NCBI GenBank assembly: GCA_015055625.1
Contig: SVHU01000001.1
Span: forward strand, 94,293-158,292
DNA length: 64,000 nucleotides
From: Clostridiales bacterium
Lineage (GTDB): Bacteria; Bacillota; Clostridia; Christensenellales; Pumilibacteraceae
Direction of reading: 5' to 3'
The notes under the pieces are model-generated. The model was not told the origin of the DNA. It was given only the letters and a program-made list of their open reading frames with translations, and searched no databases. Made by a program: the position numbers and the translations under genes. Shown piece after piece: positions 7,694-17,700 of the stretch (position 1 is the stretch's first letter; each line of letters starts with the position of its first letter).

Positions 7694-8382
7694 CAGCTAA
7701 CCCCCTCTTTTATTTGAACTTTTCCACTAATATCAGACCTGTTTGCAACGGCTACATATATGGTTCCATCTTGTCTTACGTCTGCATACAAAACTTGTTT
7801 TTCTGAGTTGATATTATTACTAGACAAGAAGTTGGAAATATTGACTTTTTCTACTCCTGTTTTGAGTAGATTAACGTCATTATATTTTCCGTTTTCAATA
7901 ATAGAAATAGGTAAAAGTACTTCAGATTGAGTGTTTTGACTAGGTTTTTTTATTATACATAATTTGCCGTTAGTTTCAACTATAACGTAGGCTACATCCA
8001 TAATATCAGCTGTTCCCATACCACTAATTGATTCTATAAGATCGCTAGCACTCATATTAAGCTTAGATAAGCTTTCACTATTAATGCCGTTTTTATCGAA
8101 AACTAGTACCGAATCGCCTGCAGTAAGTTTTCTAACAAATACACTTTTTTTACTTAAAAAAGCAATAGATATTTCAAGAAAAGCTAATGTAAAAACGGGA
8201 ATAATACCAAAATATAGCGGAATTGATGGATCATTCATTGGTAAGCACGCAACCTCTGCAATAATTAATGTTATTACTAGTTCGTGTGGTTGCATTTGTC
8301 CAAGTTCACGCTTACCCATAATCCTAACGGTTATAAATACAAGAAAGAAAATGATTATAGATTTAATAAAAACTACCAACAT
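7690..8382 (-). CDS. DUF421 (YetF-like) membrane protein
   Basis: The open frame reaches a TTG at 8448, but homologues begin MLxVFIRTIILYFLV, so the ATG at 8382 (MLVVFIKSIIIFFLVF) is preferred; this gives 230 residues. Two or three membrane helices lie in the first 85 residues, with the family signature MGKRELGQMQPHELVITLIIAEVA, followed by two small cytosolic alpha/beta domains. The function is unknown; such proteins are found in spore formers. The ATG lies in the loop of a small hairpin and lacks a strong Shine-Dalgarno sequence. The DUF4363 gene overlaps its end. Confidence 0.75.
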   Translation of the reverse strand: MLVVFIKSIIIFFLVFITVRIMGKRELGQMQPHELVITLIIAEVACLPMNDPSIPLYFGIIPVFTLAFLEISIAFLSKKSVFVRKLTAGDSVLVFDKNGINSESLSKLNMSASDLIESISGMGTADIMDVAYVIVETNGKLCIIKKPSQNTQSEVLLPISIIENGKYNDVNLLKTGVEKVNISNFLSSNNINSEKQVLYADVRQDGTIYVAVANRSDISGKVQIKEGVSW

Positions 8383-8393
8383 AATATTGGTAG
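8373..8393 (-). promoter_or_regulatory. Hairpin enclosing the DUF421 start codon
   Basis: On the minus strand CTACCAA (8393-8387), loop TATTATG and TTGGTAG (8379-8373), followed by TTTTTATT. The ATG at 8382-8380 is in the loop. It could hide the start, or act as a weak terminator for the nucleosidase gene that ends 31 bases upstream. The role is inferred. Confidence 0.4.
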
Positions 8394-8423
8394 TCTTGAC
8401 ATTTAATATATTATTTATACAAA

Positions 8424-9107
8424 TTACAGGGAAGAAATGTACGAACAAACGAGATCTTCGCTCTTTATTGCAGCTTTTTGAACAAAGGCGTAGAAGTTAT
8501 CTACTGCTTCATCGTTTCCGTTATCAGATATAGCTCTAATAGCAACAAATCTAATTCCTAAATTCTTACATGTGTGATTTATAGCTCCACTTTCCATATC
8601 ATAAGCAACTGCGCCGAATGTTTGTGTTATAGAAGCTGATTTTGCACTGCTGGCAATAAATTGATCGCCTGTTGCAACAATGCCTGCGACGAACGAATAA
8701 CCGCGTTCTGATGCAATTTCAGACAGAGAATCCACAAGATTAGCATCGCAATCCAAAAATGGACTGTCAAATCCGTGAACTTGTCCCAAAACTAACCCAT
8801 CAGGTGTTCCATCGTAATCATGCTCTACAGTCTGTGTTGAAATAACAATATCGCCTTGCTTTAAGGTTTTATAGCCACCAGCAACGCCAATATTAATAAT
8901 TACGTCAACATCATATTTGACTTTCATAAGCATAGTTGCTGTCGATGCGTTAACTTTACCTATACCGCATTTACAAACAACAATTTCCTTATTGTAAATA
9001 GTTCCGCAAGTAAAAGCGTAATCTTTGTAGGAATATTCGGATTTATTGTCTAATTTTTTTATGATCTCGTCAATTTCAATGCTCATTGCACCAATTATTC
9101 CAATCAT
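8424..9107 (-). CDS. mtnN: 5'-methylthioadenosine/S-adenosylhomocysteine nucleosidase
   Basis: The open frame extends further, but the start is set at the ATG at 9107 (MIGIIGAMSIEIDEI), which follows AAGGAG and matches the family N-terminus; 227 residues. It is a nucleoside phosphorylase fold enzyme with INIGVAGGYKTLKQGDIVIS, substrate-binding DMESGA, and the catalytic-Asp motif IRAISDNGN. It cleaves adenine from MTA and SAH, the by-products of SAM-dependent reactions, feeding methionine salvage and AI-2 precursor formation. It is 70 bases from efp and separated from it by a terminator. Confidence 0.95.
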   Translation of the reverse strand: MIGIIGAMSIEIDEIIKKLDNKSEYSYKDYAFTCGTIYNKEIVVCKCGIGKVNASTATMLMKVKYDVDVIINIGVAGGYKTLKQGDIVISTQTVEHDYDGTPDGLVLGQVHGFDSPFLDCDANLVDSLSEIASERGYSFVAGIVATGDQFIASSAKSASITQTFGAVAYDMESGAINHTCKNLGIRFVAIRAISDNGNDEAVDNFYAFVQKAAIKSEDLVCSYISSL

Positions 9108-9128
9108 AGCTAATCTCCTTTTTACACG

Positions 9129-9158
9129 AAAAAACAGACGGTTACGCCGTAACCGTCT
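9129..9158 (-). terminator. Intrinsic terminator after efp
   Basis: AGACGGTTACG (9136-9146) pairs with CGTAACCGTCT (9148-9158). On the minus strand it is followed by GTTTTTT. It separates efp from the nucleosidase gene. Confidence 0.8.
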
Positions 9159-9177
9159 AATTTTTCCTTTAATACGA

Positions 9178-9738
9178 TTATTTAACTCTTTCCATGTATG
9201 TTCCAGTTCTTGTATCAACACGAATCTTTTCGCCGATGTTAACAAAGAGAGGAACCTGGATATTATATCCTGTTTCAAGAGTTGCGGGCTTGTTTCCAGC
9301 CTTAGAAGTATCACCCTGAATACCGGGTTCTGTTTCAGTAACTTCCAATACTACGAAGTTGGGGGCTTCAACGCTGAATGCGTTACCCTTATAAAACTGA
9401 ATTGTAACGTCCATTTCTTCCTTAACAAATTGCATTGCATCTTCTACAATGTCATAATTAAGGGGAAGCATGTCAAACGTTTCCATATCCATAAAGTAAT
9501 AGATATCTCCATCACGGTAAGAGAACTGCATTTGTTTTCTTTCAATAACTGCCTCGGGGTACTTGTCAGTAGGATTGAAAGTGTTTTCAATTACTTGTCC
9601 TGTTACTACGTTCTTAAGCTTCGTACGAACGAAAGCCGCACCTTTACCGGGTTTAACGTGTTGAAAGTCAACAACACTGTAAACCTTGCCATCCATTTCG
9701 AATGTCATACCTTTTCTGAAATCACCTGCTGTAAGCAT
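9178..9738 (-). CDS. efp: Elongation factor P
   Basis: 186 residues in three beta domains, the normal EF-P length. The N-terminal KOW-like domain carries [10 protein letters not shown], with Lys at the position that contacts the peptidyl-tRNA CCA end. EF-P rescues ribosomes stalled on proline runs. No epmA or epmB modification genes occur in this window. The C-terminus TGTYMERVK is typical. It follows the Xaa-Pro peptidase gene by 9 bases, the same pepP-efp pairing seen in many Firmicutes, and ends at an intrinsic terminator. Confidence 0.96.
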   Translation of the reverse strand: MLTAGDFRKGMTFEMDGKVYSVVDFQHVKPGKGAAFVRTKLKNVVTGQVIENTFNPTDKYPEAVIERKQMQFSYRDGDIYYFMDMETFDMLPLNYDIVEDAMQFVKEEMDVTIQFYKGNAFSVEAPNFVVLEVTETEPGIQGDTSKAGNKPATLETGYNIQVPLFVNIGEKIRVDTRTGTYMERVK

Positions 9739-9747
9739 AAAAACCTC

Positions 9748-10782
9748 CTAAATTTTAATTTCCTTGCTTAAATTTGTTAAATTTATAATACCGTCATTTT
9801 TTATAACGACTATATCCTCGATTCGGATTCCACCCTCGCCCTCAAAATAAACTCCGGGTTCGACTGAAATAACCATATTTTCTTTTAAAACTTCTTCGCT
9901 TCGTTGCGATGTGTAAGGGCGTTCATGCACATTAATACCAATGCCATGACCTAAAGAATGGGAAAATTCATCTTTATAACCGTGGGCTAACAAATATTCG
10001 CGAGCCATACTATCAACTTCGCGACAGGTAAGTCCTGCTTTTAAGTTAGTTAGGACAAACTGTTGTGCCTCGTATACAATTTTATGAATTGAAGCCAATT
10101 TTTTATCTGGCTCACCCAAGCAAAAAGTTCTCGTCATGTCACCACAATATCCGTTAACTTTAGCACCTATATCGATAAGAATTATATCGTTCTTAGCAAG
10201 CTTTCTATCTGAAGATGGAACATGATGAGGACACGCAGACGCACTACCAAAACATACTATATTGGGAAACGCTGGTTCACTAGCTCCGTTTTTGAGCATT
10301 GCGTAAGTTATCATATCTGACACTTCTTTTTCTGACATACCTATCTTTATGGAAGGTATTACATCGTTAAATGCTTTTATGGTAACTTCTTCAGCTATCG
10401 TAATCTTTTCAATCTCCGCTTCAGTTTTTATAACACGTTTATCAGCAATGTCATTGCTAGCTGGCACAAACTCATAGCCTGGAAGTTCATTTTTTAGATG
10501 CTCAAAATCAGATACAGTCATAGCATCGTTTTCAAAACCTAAAACTTTTGCTTTTGCTAACTCTAGCTGTTTTGCAATAACTTGATACATATTTGACGCG
10601 CTTGATTGAATCACAACAAAACCAACCGCTAATTTTCTGGCTTCGCTATCGTAACGACTGTCGGTAATAAGAACTTTCTTCTTTGCCGATAAAATTACAC
10701 AGCCGAACGATGATCTAAACCCCGAAAAATAGTATCGGTTGTCTTCGTCAAATATTAGTAAGGTATCATAGTTATTGAACAT
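9748..10782 (-). CDS. Xaa-Pro peptidase (M24B aminopeptidase P-like)
   Basis: 344 residues: an N-terminal creatinase-like domain (1-120) and a pita-bread metallopeptidase domain. All five metal ligands can be assigned: two Asp in LIDIGAKVNGYCGDMTRT, His in HSLGHGIG, Glu in SVEPGVY and Glu in GGIRIED. It removes an N-terminal residue ahead of proline and acts in the cytosol. It lies directly upstream of efp, as in many Firmicutes (yqhT-efp), a pairing that joins proline-peptide turnover to the factor for polyproline translation. Confidence 0.92.
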   Translation of the reverse strand: MFNNYDTLLIFDEDNRYYFSGFRSSFGCVILSAKKKVLITDSRYDSEARKLAVGFVVIQSSASNMYQVIAKQLELAKAKVLGFENDAMTVSDFEHLKNELPGYEFVPASNDIADKRVIKTEAEIEKITIAEEVTIKAFNDVIPSIKIGMSEKEVSDMITYAMLKNGASEPAFPNIVCFGSASACPHHVPSSDRKLAKNDIILIDIGAKVNGYCGDMTRTFCLGEPDKKLASIHKIVYEAQQFVLTNLKAGLTCREVDSMAREYLLAHGYKDEFSHSLGHGIGINVHERPYTSQRSEEVLKENMVISVEPGVYFEGEGGIRIEDIVVIKNDGIINLTNLSKEIKI

Positions 10783-10825
10783 TAAACCACCTACAAATAT
10801 ATTCTATCATACTTTTATAAAAAAG

Positions 10826-11674
10826 TTAAATGTTTTTGTGATATTTTTTAATTTTTAATGCATCTTCGCTCATTGTTCCGTCGGATTCGCAAATAATTAC
10901 AGGCGTCATATTATATTCATCTATAATTTTTGCCAACGGTTCATACTCGGGACCGTATTTTTCATCCTCGAACGTTAGATGTTTAATTTCACCTTTATTT
11001 CCGAACATAATCTTTGAAAAATGAATATGTATGTTTTTAGCTTTCTCTTCGCCGAGATGCTCAAACGTATAATCAATGATTTTACGGTAATCGTCAGATG
11101 TTTTCAGCGATCCTTGAGAATACGAATTAATGTGTCCAAAATCAAAACACGGAATAAGATGCTTGTCTACTTTACAAAAATCAACTATTTCTTGATAAGT
11201 GCCAATTTGCATAGTTTTTCCCATTGTTTCTGGGCAAAGCACGTAATCGTCAAAAGGCAAAGTTTCTGAAAACATATGCATCATTGCAATTAAATTCTCT
11301 TTTGCTCTTGCCACCGCGTTTTCTCTAGTATCTTTACCGCAGCTTGCCGGATGAAAAACAACTCTGTTTCCGCCCATTTTTTTTGCAGCAATTATAGAGT
11401 CATAAACGTATCCGAAAGTTTTTTTAATCATTTCCGGATCCGGATTTGACAAATTGGTATAATATGGCGCGTGAACTGAAAGCGCAATATCGTATTTTCC
11501 CATTTCTACCGCGATCTTCTGAGCCGTTGCGTCAGATATTTTCACTCCTCGTCCAAAAGAATATTCAAACGCATTTAGCCCAATTTCTTTAAGCCATGCG
11601 GGGGCTTGATAAGTATGTTCGCGCCCGCTCTCATAAAATGCTATGGAATTTCCCGAAGGTCCGATTCTTATCAT
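10826..11674 (-). CDS. Endonuclease IV-like (AP endonuclease 2 family) TIM-barrel protein
   Basis: Start chosen at the ATG at 11674 (MIRIGPSGNSIAFY), with GGGAG 9 bases before it; its ATGA overlaps the ribF stop. 282 residues. The xylose-isomerase-like barrel has the expected metal-ligand series: HAPYY, HPASCG, CPETMGK, DFGHINS, HIHFSK and ICESDG. Endonuclease IV cuts DNA at abasic sites during base-excision repair. Divergence from typical Nfo leaves open a sugar-isomerase or other activity, though all ligand motifs are kept. Confidence 0.8.
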   Translation of the reverse strand: MIRIGPSGNSIAFYESGREHTYQAPAWLKEIGLNAFEYSFGRGVKISDATAQKIAVEMGKYDIALSVHAPYYTNLSNPDPEMIKKTFGYVYDSIIAAKKMGGNRVVFHPASCGKDTRENAVARAKENLIAMMHMFSETLPFDDYVLCPETMGKTMQIGTYQEIVDFCKVDKHLIPCFDFGHINSYSQGSLKTSDDYRKIIDYTFEHLGEEKAKNIHIHFSKIMFGNKGEIKHLTFEDEKYGPEYEPLAKIIDEYNMTPVIICESDGTMSEDALKIKKYHKNI

Positions 11675-12558
11675 AAAGCTTTCTCCCAATTCATATCTTT
11701 AGCTATTTGATCTCTAAGATCTTCTTTTAAGTCAAATTTCTTTATATCGCGTAAATATTTGATAAATACAACCGTAACGGTTTCACCATATATGTCGCTA
11801 TCAAAATCCTTAATCAACGTTTCAATAGATATAGTCATATCGTTAAAAGTAGGCTTTTTACCGACGTTTGTTACCGATACGTACTCTTTTCCGTTTACTG
11901 TTATATAAGTGCCATACACGCCTTCTTTGATTATAAGCTTGTTTCTTTCAAGTAATAGGTTTGCTGTTGGAACTCCAAATAGATGACCAACACCTCTGCC
12001 TTTTATAACTTTAGAAGTTATCGAATATGGACTAAATAATAAACGATTAGCTTCTTCTATCTTTCCTTTAAGCAAGAAACTCTTTATCATAGAGCTAGAA
12101 ATTTTATCATTAAAAGCGGATTCTTTTTCGGTAACGAATAAATCAATTCCATTTTGTTTGCAATAGGTAGATAAATATTCTACGTTTCCTTCGCCTTTAT
12201 AACCAAAAGTAAAATCATAACCACAAAAAATTGCTTTAACGTCAACTAAATCTGTAATTTTTTTCAAAAATTTGTCTTTAGGCGTTGTCATACATTCTTC
12301 GTTGAAAACAAAAGGAATTACGTTATCTACACCAATCTCATCCATTAATTTTTTTCGTTCTTCATAAACATATATCATATCACCTTTAAAGCGAGATATT
12401 CCATTGTCTTTGAACGTAAACACCGCAGACTCGCATCCATGAGATTGCGCATATTTTATAGCGTTACCAATTATTTTTCTATGGACAATGTGCAAAGAAT
12501 CGAAAAAACCTAACGCCAGAGCAACCGATTTATTTGTTTGTGTCAATATTTCTTTCAT
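11671..12558 (-). CDS. ribF: Bifunctional riboflavin kinase / FAD synthetase
   Basis: 295 residues: an N-terminal nucleotidyltransferase domain (GFFDSLHIVHRKII, a HxGH-like site with the variant HIVH) and a C-terminal riboflavin kinase domain (GRGVGHLFGVPTANLLLE, with PTAN). It converts riboflavin to FMN and FMN to FAD. It overlaps the truB end by one base, and the downstream endonuclease gene by four, so it is the last-but-one gene of the rimP-nusA-infB operon, as in Bacillus. Confidence 0.92.
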   Translation of the reverse strand: MKEILTQTNKSVALALGFFDSLHIVHRKIIGNAIKYAQSHGCESAVFTFKDNGISRFKGDMIYVYEERKKLMDEIGVDNVIPFVFNEECMTTPKDKFLKKITDLVDVKAIFCGYDFTFGYKGEGNVEYLSTYCKQNGIDLFVTEKESAFNDKISSSMIKSFLLKGKIEEANRLLFSPYSITSKVIKGRGVGHLFGVPTANLLLERNKLIIKEGVYGTYITVNGKEYVSVTNVGKKPTFNDMTISIETLIKDFDSDIYGETVTVVFIKYLRDIKKFDLKEDLRDQIAKDMNWEKAL

Positions 12559-13412
12559 TAATCTCTTAAATACGTCTTAACTCTTATTTTTCCATCTATT
12601 ATTTCACCAACGCCAAAAAGTTCATTTTTACAATATACAATGAACGGTTCTTCTAAATCTTCAGGAGCGTCAGGTCTAAGTCCGTTATTGAGCTTTGTGT
12701 AAAAGCTATCAGGCACGTCATATCTCGTATACGGTTCTAAAACCTTTTCTAATGGAATAATTGCATCTTTGCCAAGTATTTTTAACTCATCTAAAGTTAT
12801 ACTGTTCTTAACTGTAAAATTACTGCAAAATATTCTTTTAATTGAAGTCATTGTTGCAAGCGAATTAAGCGCATACGCAATGTCACGACATATACTTCTT
12901 ATATACGTTCCTCCGCTACAATGAATTTGGAACATATATTTGTTTTCGCCTGTTTTATATAGCAATTTCAGGTCGTAAATTTTAATTTTGCAGGGTTTAA
13001 GATTAAACTCCTTACCCTCTCTAGCTAAGTCATAAGCACGTCTTCCATTGATATTTTTTGCGGAATACTTGGGTGGAATTTGATCACAATCGCCAATCAT
13101 ACGATTACAAACTTGTTTAATATCTTCTTCTGACGGAATAATATCTGTTCGGGCTATTTCTACCCCATCACCGTCAATAGTATCCGTTTCATAGCCAAAA
13201 TCAAACTCTGCTTCATACACCTTATCTTTTTTTAACATAAGGTCAAAAAGCCTTGCCCCTTTGCCTATTCCAACTAGCAAAACACCTTCGCCTTGCGGAT
13301 CCAAAGTTCCCATATGTCCGACTTCTCTAGTAGAAAGAATTTTTCGTATAACGGAAACAACGTCTTGACTGGTAAATCCCTTAGGTTTGTAGATATTTAG
13401 TAGCCCTTTCAT
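12558..13412 (-). CDS. truB: tRNA pseudouridine-55 synthase
   Basis: 284 residues beginning MKGLLNIYKPKGFTSQDVV. The catalytic Asp lies in GHMGTLDPQGEGVLLVGIG. IPPKYSAKNINGRRAYDLAREG and GGTYIRSICRDIA are conserved TruB segments. It makes pseudouridine in the T-loop of tRNAs. It touches nrnA upstream and ribF downstream with one-base overlaps, implying coupled translation. Confidence 0.96.
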   Translation of the reverse strand: MKGLLNIYKPKGFTSQDVVSVIRKILSTREVGHMGTLDPQGEGVLLVGIGKGARLFDLMLKKDKVYEAEFDFGYETDTIDGDGVEIARTDIIPSEEDIKQVCNRMIGDCDQIPPKYSAKNINGRRAYDLAREGKEFNLKPCKIKIYDLKLLYKTGENKYMFQIHCSGGTYIRSICRDIAYALNSLATMTSIKRIFCSNFTVKNSITLDELKILGKDAIIPLEKVLEPYTRYDVPDSFYTKLNNGLRPDAPEDLEEPFIVYCKNELFGVGEIIDGKIRVKTYLRD

Positions 13413-14350
13413 TAATCTTCCATTCCGTCCGTAATAGATTTTAATATTTTGCTAATACAATCCTCGTAGTAACCATTTACTACACAACCTGCAGCCAGCA
13501 CGTGCCCGCCACCGCCAAAAACCTGTGCAGATTGAGCAACGTTTACATTTTTAGATCGGAAACTAACCTTATAGCTGTGTTGCGCTTGCTGTGTCATACA
13601 TACAGATACGTCAACGCAACCAATTCCCATTCCAAAATCAATTATACCCTCAGTGTCCGTCATTATGCAATCACAATCTTTTAGCATTTGCGATGTTATA
13701 GTAATTATTGCAATACGGTTATCCTTATAAAATCTAATATTATTGAGAGCTTTTGCTAACAATTTTGTTCTTTTTATGGAATTATTACGGTACAACATAT
13801 CGTGTATATATTGAGGGTTAAAGTTGTACGTTATAAGATCTCCCGCCATAGCAAACGTTTTAGGTGTTGTGTTGTTGTGCTTAAAATGTCCAGTATCAGT
13901 AGACAACCCAGTATAAAGATTTTCGGCAATAACGTCATCAAAAACGTTATCTTCTTTGAGTAAGTAATATATCACTTCACACGTACTGCTAACGTCTTGA
14001 ACAAAATTAAATTTACCAAACTTTGTATTTGTTGCGTGATGATCTATATTGATGGACGCTTTACAGTTCTTAAACGTCGTATAATACGATCCTAATCTTA
14101 ATTCGTCAGCGCAATCAACCGATATTGCCAGATCATATGAAGAAAGTTTAATTTTATTAACATCATTAAAATTCTTCATAAACGAATACTGTTCAGGTAG
14201 CACAGAATCTACCACAAAATCAACGGATGCTCCGCGATTTTCTAGTATCCTTTTCATTGCTAATCCCGAACCAAAGCAGTCACCGTCAGGTCTAACGTGT
14301 CCTACAATCAATACGTTTTTAGCACCATTTACACAATCAAGCAATTTCAT
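13412..14350 (-). CDS. nrnA: DHH/DHHA1 phosphoesterase, NrnA-like
   Basis: 312 residues. DHH motifs are in order: GHVRPDGDCFGSG, SVDCADELRLGS, NIDHHATNTKFG, and STDTGHF; the DHHA1 part ends with FGGGGHVLAAGC. NrnA degrades nanoRNA, pApA and 3'-phosphoadenosine 5'-phosphate. A role in hydrolysing pApA from c-di-AMP would link it to cdaA in this window, but that is inference. It lies between rbfA and truB, the usual place in Clostridia. Confidence 0.88.
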   Translation of the reverse strand: MKLLDCVNGAKNVLIVGHVRPDGDCFGSGLAMKRILENRGASVDFVVDSVLPEQYSFMKNFNDVNKIKLSSYDLAISVDCADELRLGSYYTTFKNCKASINIDHHATNTKFGKFNFVQDVSSTCEVIYYLLKEDNVFDDVIAENLYTGLSTDTGHFKHNNTTPKTFAMAGDLITYNFNPQYIHDMLYRNNSIKRTKLLAKALNNIRFYKDNRIAIITITSQMLKDCDCIMTDTEGIIDFGMGIGCVDVSVCMTQQAQHSYKVSFRSKNVNVAQSAQVFGGGGHVLAAGCVVNGYYEDCISKILKSITDGMED

Positions 14351-14371
14351 ATATAGGTAAATATCCTTTCT

Positions 14372-14719
14372 TTATTTTTTTATCTGCTCCAATATAGAGT
14401 CGATTTTTGCGCTATACTCCATAGAGTCGTCTAGGAAAAACGTTAGTTGAGGAATTGTACGAATATCCTTAAAATACATGGACATTTCCTTACGGATAAA
14501 TCCCGCGCAGTGACAAACAGCCTCAAAAGCTTTTTTTGCTTCTGATTTTTCACCATAAATACTTAAATATACTTTAGCAGTTTTTAAGTCTTTTGCGCAG
14601 TTTACCGATAATACACTTATCATTTTACCTGCAACTCTAGGATCCTTAATCTTGTTGTTTATAATATCGGATATATTTTTTTGCATTTCGCCGTTAAGAC
14701 GATCCATTCTAAAGTTCAT
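14372..14719 (-). CDS. rbfA: Ribosome-binding factor A
   Basis: 115 residues, a KH-like fold protein with the family pattern RxxRLNGEMQKNISDIIxxxIKDPRV and the C-terminal RTIPQLTFFLDDSMEYSAKID. It helps late maturation of the 16S rRNA 5' end and cold adaptation. It follows infB by 4 bases. Confidence 0.94.
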   Translation of the reverse strand: MNFRMDRLNGEMQKNISDIINNKIKDPRVAGKMISVLSVNCAKDLKTAKVYLSIYGEKSEAKKAFEAVCHCAGFIRKEMSMYFKDIRTIPQLTFFLDDSMEYSAKIDSILEQIKK

Positions 14720-14723
14720 CCGA

Positions 14724-17393
14724 TTATTTCTCCTCTTCCATTACGTAAGACTCGATTTCGTCAAGCTCCTTAAATCCAATAAATCCTTCTACGCTAATAC
14801 CACATTCATATCCTGCTGCAACTTCTTTAGCATCATCTTTGAATCTCTTAAGGTTATTGATAGGACCTTCGAAAATTTTAACGTTGTCACGGAAAATTCT
14901 AACGTGAGAATTGCGAACGATTTTACCGTCAAGAACGTATGAACCTGCAACTTCGCCAACTGAAGAAATCTTAAATACGTTACGCACTTGTGCTCTTCCA
15001 GTAATAACCTCTTTATACTTAGGAGCAACAAGTCCTTTCATTGCGTTGGTTATGTCGTCAATAGCGTCATAAATTACACTATAAAGCTTAATTTCAGTGC
15101 CTGCATTTTCTGCAGTCGCCTTAGCTTCAGAGTCAGGACGAACGTTGAATCCGATAATAATTGCATTAGAAACGCCTGCAAGCATAACGTCAGACTTATT
15201 AATTGCGCCTACGCCACCGTGAACAACAACAACCTTTACTTCGTCGTTAGTAAGCTTTTCCAATGAGGCTTTAAGAGCTTCAACAGAGCCTTGAACGTCA
15301 CCCTTAACTATAATGTTAAGCTCTTTCATTTGACCTTCATTAATCTTGTTAAATACGTCGTCAAGGGTAACTTTTTGATTTTGATTTGCAGCTTCATTCT
15401 TAAGCTTAGCTTCTCTTTCGCTAATAACCTGCTTAGCCATCTTTTCGTCGTCAACAACAAATGCAGTATCTCCAGCATTTGGAACGTCGGAAAATCCGAG
15501 CACTGAAACGGGAGTGGAAGGACCTGCTTCCTTAATATTTCTACCCTTATCATCAACCATTGCTCTAATACGTCCAGACGTTACGCCTGATACAACGTAA
15601 TCGCCAACATGCAACGTACCGTTTTGAACAATGATATTTGCAACAGGTCCTTTGCCCTTATCAAGTTTAGACTCGATTATAGAGCACTTTGCCTGACGCT
15701 TGGGATTTGCGCGATAGTTATTATACTCAGCAAGGAAAAGAATACTTTCAAGAAGATTTTCAATACCAATACCTTTTTTAGCGGAGATAGGAACGATCAT
15801 TGTGTCGCCACCCCATTCTTCAGGAACAAGTTCATGGTCTGTCAATGTTTGCTTTACTTTTTCGATATTAGCACCAGGCTTATCAATTTTATTGATTGCG
15901 ACAACAATAGGAACGTTTGCAGCTTTAGCGTGATGAATAGCTTCAATAGTCTGAGGCATAATACCATCATCAGCTGCAACGATAAGTATTACAATATCGG
16001 TTACAAGCGCTCCACGAGCACGCATTTCAGTAAATGCTTCGTGTCCGGGAGTGTCAAGGAATGTAATAGTTTCACCCTTGCATTGAACTGAATATGCACC
16101 AATATGCTGAGTAATACCACCGGCTTCTCCGGCAGCAACGGTAGTTTTTCTTATAGCATCCAAAAGTGAAGTTTTACCATGATCAACGTGTCCCATAACA
16201 GTAATAATGGGAGGACGTTTAACAAGATCTTCTTCCTTATCTTCTTCCTCATGTAGAGCTTCAAGCTGTTCCTCTTTGGTTTGTTCAAGCTTAAGCTCAA
16301 GCTCTACGCCTAATTCGTTTGCAACAAGTTCCATTGTTGCAAAATCTACTACGCCATTAATATTGGTCATAATACCCAAAATCATTAATTGTTTAATAAT
16401 TTCTTGAGCGGTTTTACCAATTTTTTCACTAAGAATTTTAACGGTAAGATTTTCAGTAGTAATAACTGCCTTTTCAATCTTAACAGGCTGGAATACGTGA
16501 ACCTCTTTAGCTTTCTTGTTCTTAAGCTTTCTAGTACCCATTCTTTCTTCATCAAAGTCCTCAGTAATAAAGCCTTTGCGAATTAGAGTACGCTTATTCA
16601 TGCTCTTCTTATCTTCAACTTGCTTATTAAGATCTCTTTTTTTGTCGTTAACACGTCTATCCTTTGTTCCTGTAATAGGCGGAAGAGATGCAGTAGCCGA
16701 TGGTCTTGCAGGTTTTTGCTGAGATGTCTTGCTAGCACCTGCAGATTGATGTTTGTTTTCACCAACAGATTTATCGAAAGCTGGTTTTTCAAAGGGCTTA
16801 CCACTCTTTTCAAACGTCTTTTCTTTTGTAAAATTCTTTGTACGATTAAATTGACCGTTTTTATCCGTAGATGTAGAACGGGGAGCCTTGGGAGGCGCTG
16901 TATTAGGAATAAAGTCAATTTTCTTTACGTAGCTTGGAACTGAAACTTCAGTATTAGTAAGCTTTACGCCCTCTACTTTTTGCTTTTGCTTTGTGGGCTT
17001 TTGAGGCTCGACTTTAGGTTCTGCCTTCACCTCAACAGTAGAAGTTTCAGCGATCTTCTTTTCAGCTTCTTGTACTGTTTCTTGTACAACAGGCTTCTCT
17101 TCTTTAATTTCTGGGGTTACTTCAACTGTGGGCGCAACTTCAACAACTTCCTGTACGGGAGGTAAAGGCTTCTTTGTTGTTTTCTTCTCTTCAGCAATAT
17201 TTTCAGGCGTTTCAGTTTTATTCTTTTGAGCTGCCGAAGCAATAGCGCCATCAATTCTACGCATTACGTCCCTAAGTCTATACTGAAGAGTTGCAAAAGA
17301 TTCGCTACCCTTTTCCTTGTTTCTGAGCAACGTATTAATTTTTTGAATACTCTTTTCGTTGTTTATTTTTTTGTCAGTCGTCATATTAGCCAA
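14724..17393 (-). CDS. infB: Translation initiation factor IF-2
   Basis: 889 residues. A long low-complexity N-terminus (about 1-300, rich in Lys, Pro, Glu and Thr) precedes the IF2-N domain and the G domain. G1 is GHVDHGKTS at 401-409, with DTPGHEAF and NKIDKPGA following, then the C-terminal beta-barrel domains that bind initiator tRNA. The start is TTG at 17393, 8 bases after GGAGGG inside the end of ylxQ; the ATG three codons later is an alternative. It delivers fMet-tRNA to the 30S subunit. Confidence 0.96.
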   Translation of the reverse strand: MANMTTDKKINNEKSIQKINTLLRNKEKGSESFATLQYRLRDVMRRIDGAIASAAQKNKTETPENIAEEKKTTKKPLPPVQEVVEVAPTVEVTPEIKEEKPVVQETVQEAEKKIAETSTVEVKAEPKVEPQKPTKQKQKVEGVKLTNTEVSVPSYVKKIDFIPNTAPPKAPRSTSTDKNGQFNRTKNFTKEKTFEKSGKPFEKPAFDKSVGENKHQSAGASKTSQQKPARPSATASLPPITGTKDRRVNDKKRDLNKQVEDKKSMNKRTLIRKGFITEDFDEERMGTRKLKNKKAKEVHVFQPVKIEKAVITTENLTVKILSEKIGKTAQEIIKQLMILGIMTNINGVVDFATMELVANELGVELELKLEQTKEEQLEALHEEEDKEEDLVKRPPIITVMGHVDHGKTSLLDAIRKTTVAAGEAGGITQHIGAYSVQCKGETITFLDTPGHEAFTEMRARGALVTDIVILIVAADDGIMPQTIEAIHHAKAANVPIVVAINKIDKPGANIEKVKQTLTDHELVPEEWGGDTMIVPISAKKGIGIENLLESILFLAEYNNYRANPKRQAKCSIIESKLDKGKGPVANIIVQNGTLHVGDYVVSGVTSGRIRAMVDDKGRNIKEAGPSTPVSVLGFSDVPNAGDTAFVVDDEKMAKQVISEREAKLKNEAANQNQKVTLDDVFNKINEGQMKELNIIVKGDVQGSVEALKASLEKLTNDEVKVVVVHGGVGAINKSDVMLAGVSNAIIIGFNVRPDSEAKATAENAGTEIKLYSVIYDAIDDITNAMKGLVAPKYKEVITGRAQVRNVFKISSVGEVAGSYVLDGKIVRNSHVRIFRDNVKIFEGPINNLKRFKDDAKEVAAGYECGISVEGFIGFKELDEIESYVMEEEK

Positions 17394-17394
17394 A

Positions 17395-17700
17395 TTAATT
17401 ACCCTCCGAAATCAATTCGTAATCGTCGTTTATGTTTTTCAAAATTTCGTTAGCCATATTTTTATCTTTAACGGCTATGGCTTTGCCTCCCCTATGAATA
17501 ATCTCTTCCAGCGGACGCTTAGAAAGTATTATTGGGGTTTTGGTATTTTCTTTTAACAGTTGTTTGAGAGAATTCTCGCTAAGCGAAGAACAAGCAATTA
17601 TAACGTGCTTTGATTTGCACGAAGGAATATTGTCTACCCCAAACACTGTTTTTGATGCCCTTATTGCGAAGTTGAGCATAGTTTGTATCTTATCTGACAA
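17395..17700 (-). CDS. Ribosomal L7Ae/L30e/S12e/Gadd45 family protein (YlxQ-like)
   Basis: 101 residues in the L7Ae fold pattern, with PSCKSKHVIIACSSLSENSLKQLL, which binds kink-turn RNAs in relatives. The TTG start at 17700 follows AAGGAG by 10 bases and overlaps the ylxR end by 11. The Bacillus counterpart ylxQ sits at the same place between ylxR and infB. The exact RNA target is not known. Confidence 0.85.
   Translation of the reverse strand: MSDKIQTMLNFAIRASKTVFGVDNIPSCKSKHVIIACSSLSENSLKQLLKENTKTPIILSKRPLEEIIHRGGKAIAVKDKNMANEILKNINDDYELISEGN

Noticed and set aside
8383-8448. Upstream TTG start of the DUF421 protein
   Set aside because: It would add 22 residues not found in homologues and overlap the nucleosidase end; no Shine-Dalgarno.
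9046-9771. 241-codon frame opposite efp
   Set aside because: Crosses the efp terminator and is a shadow.
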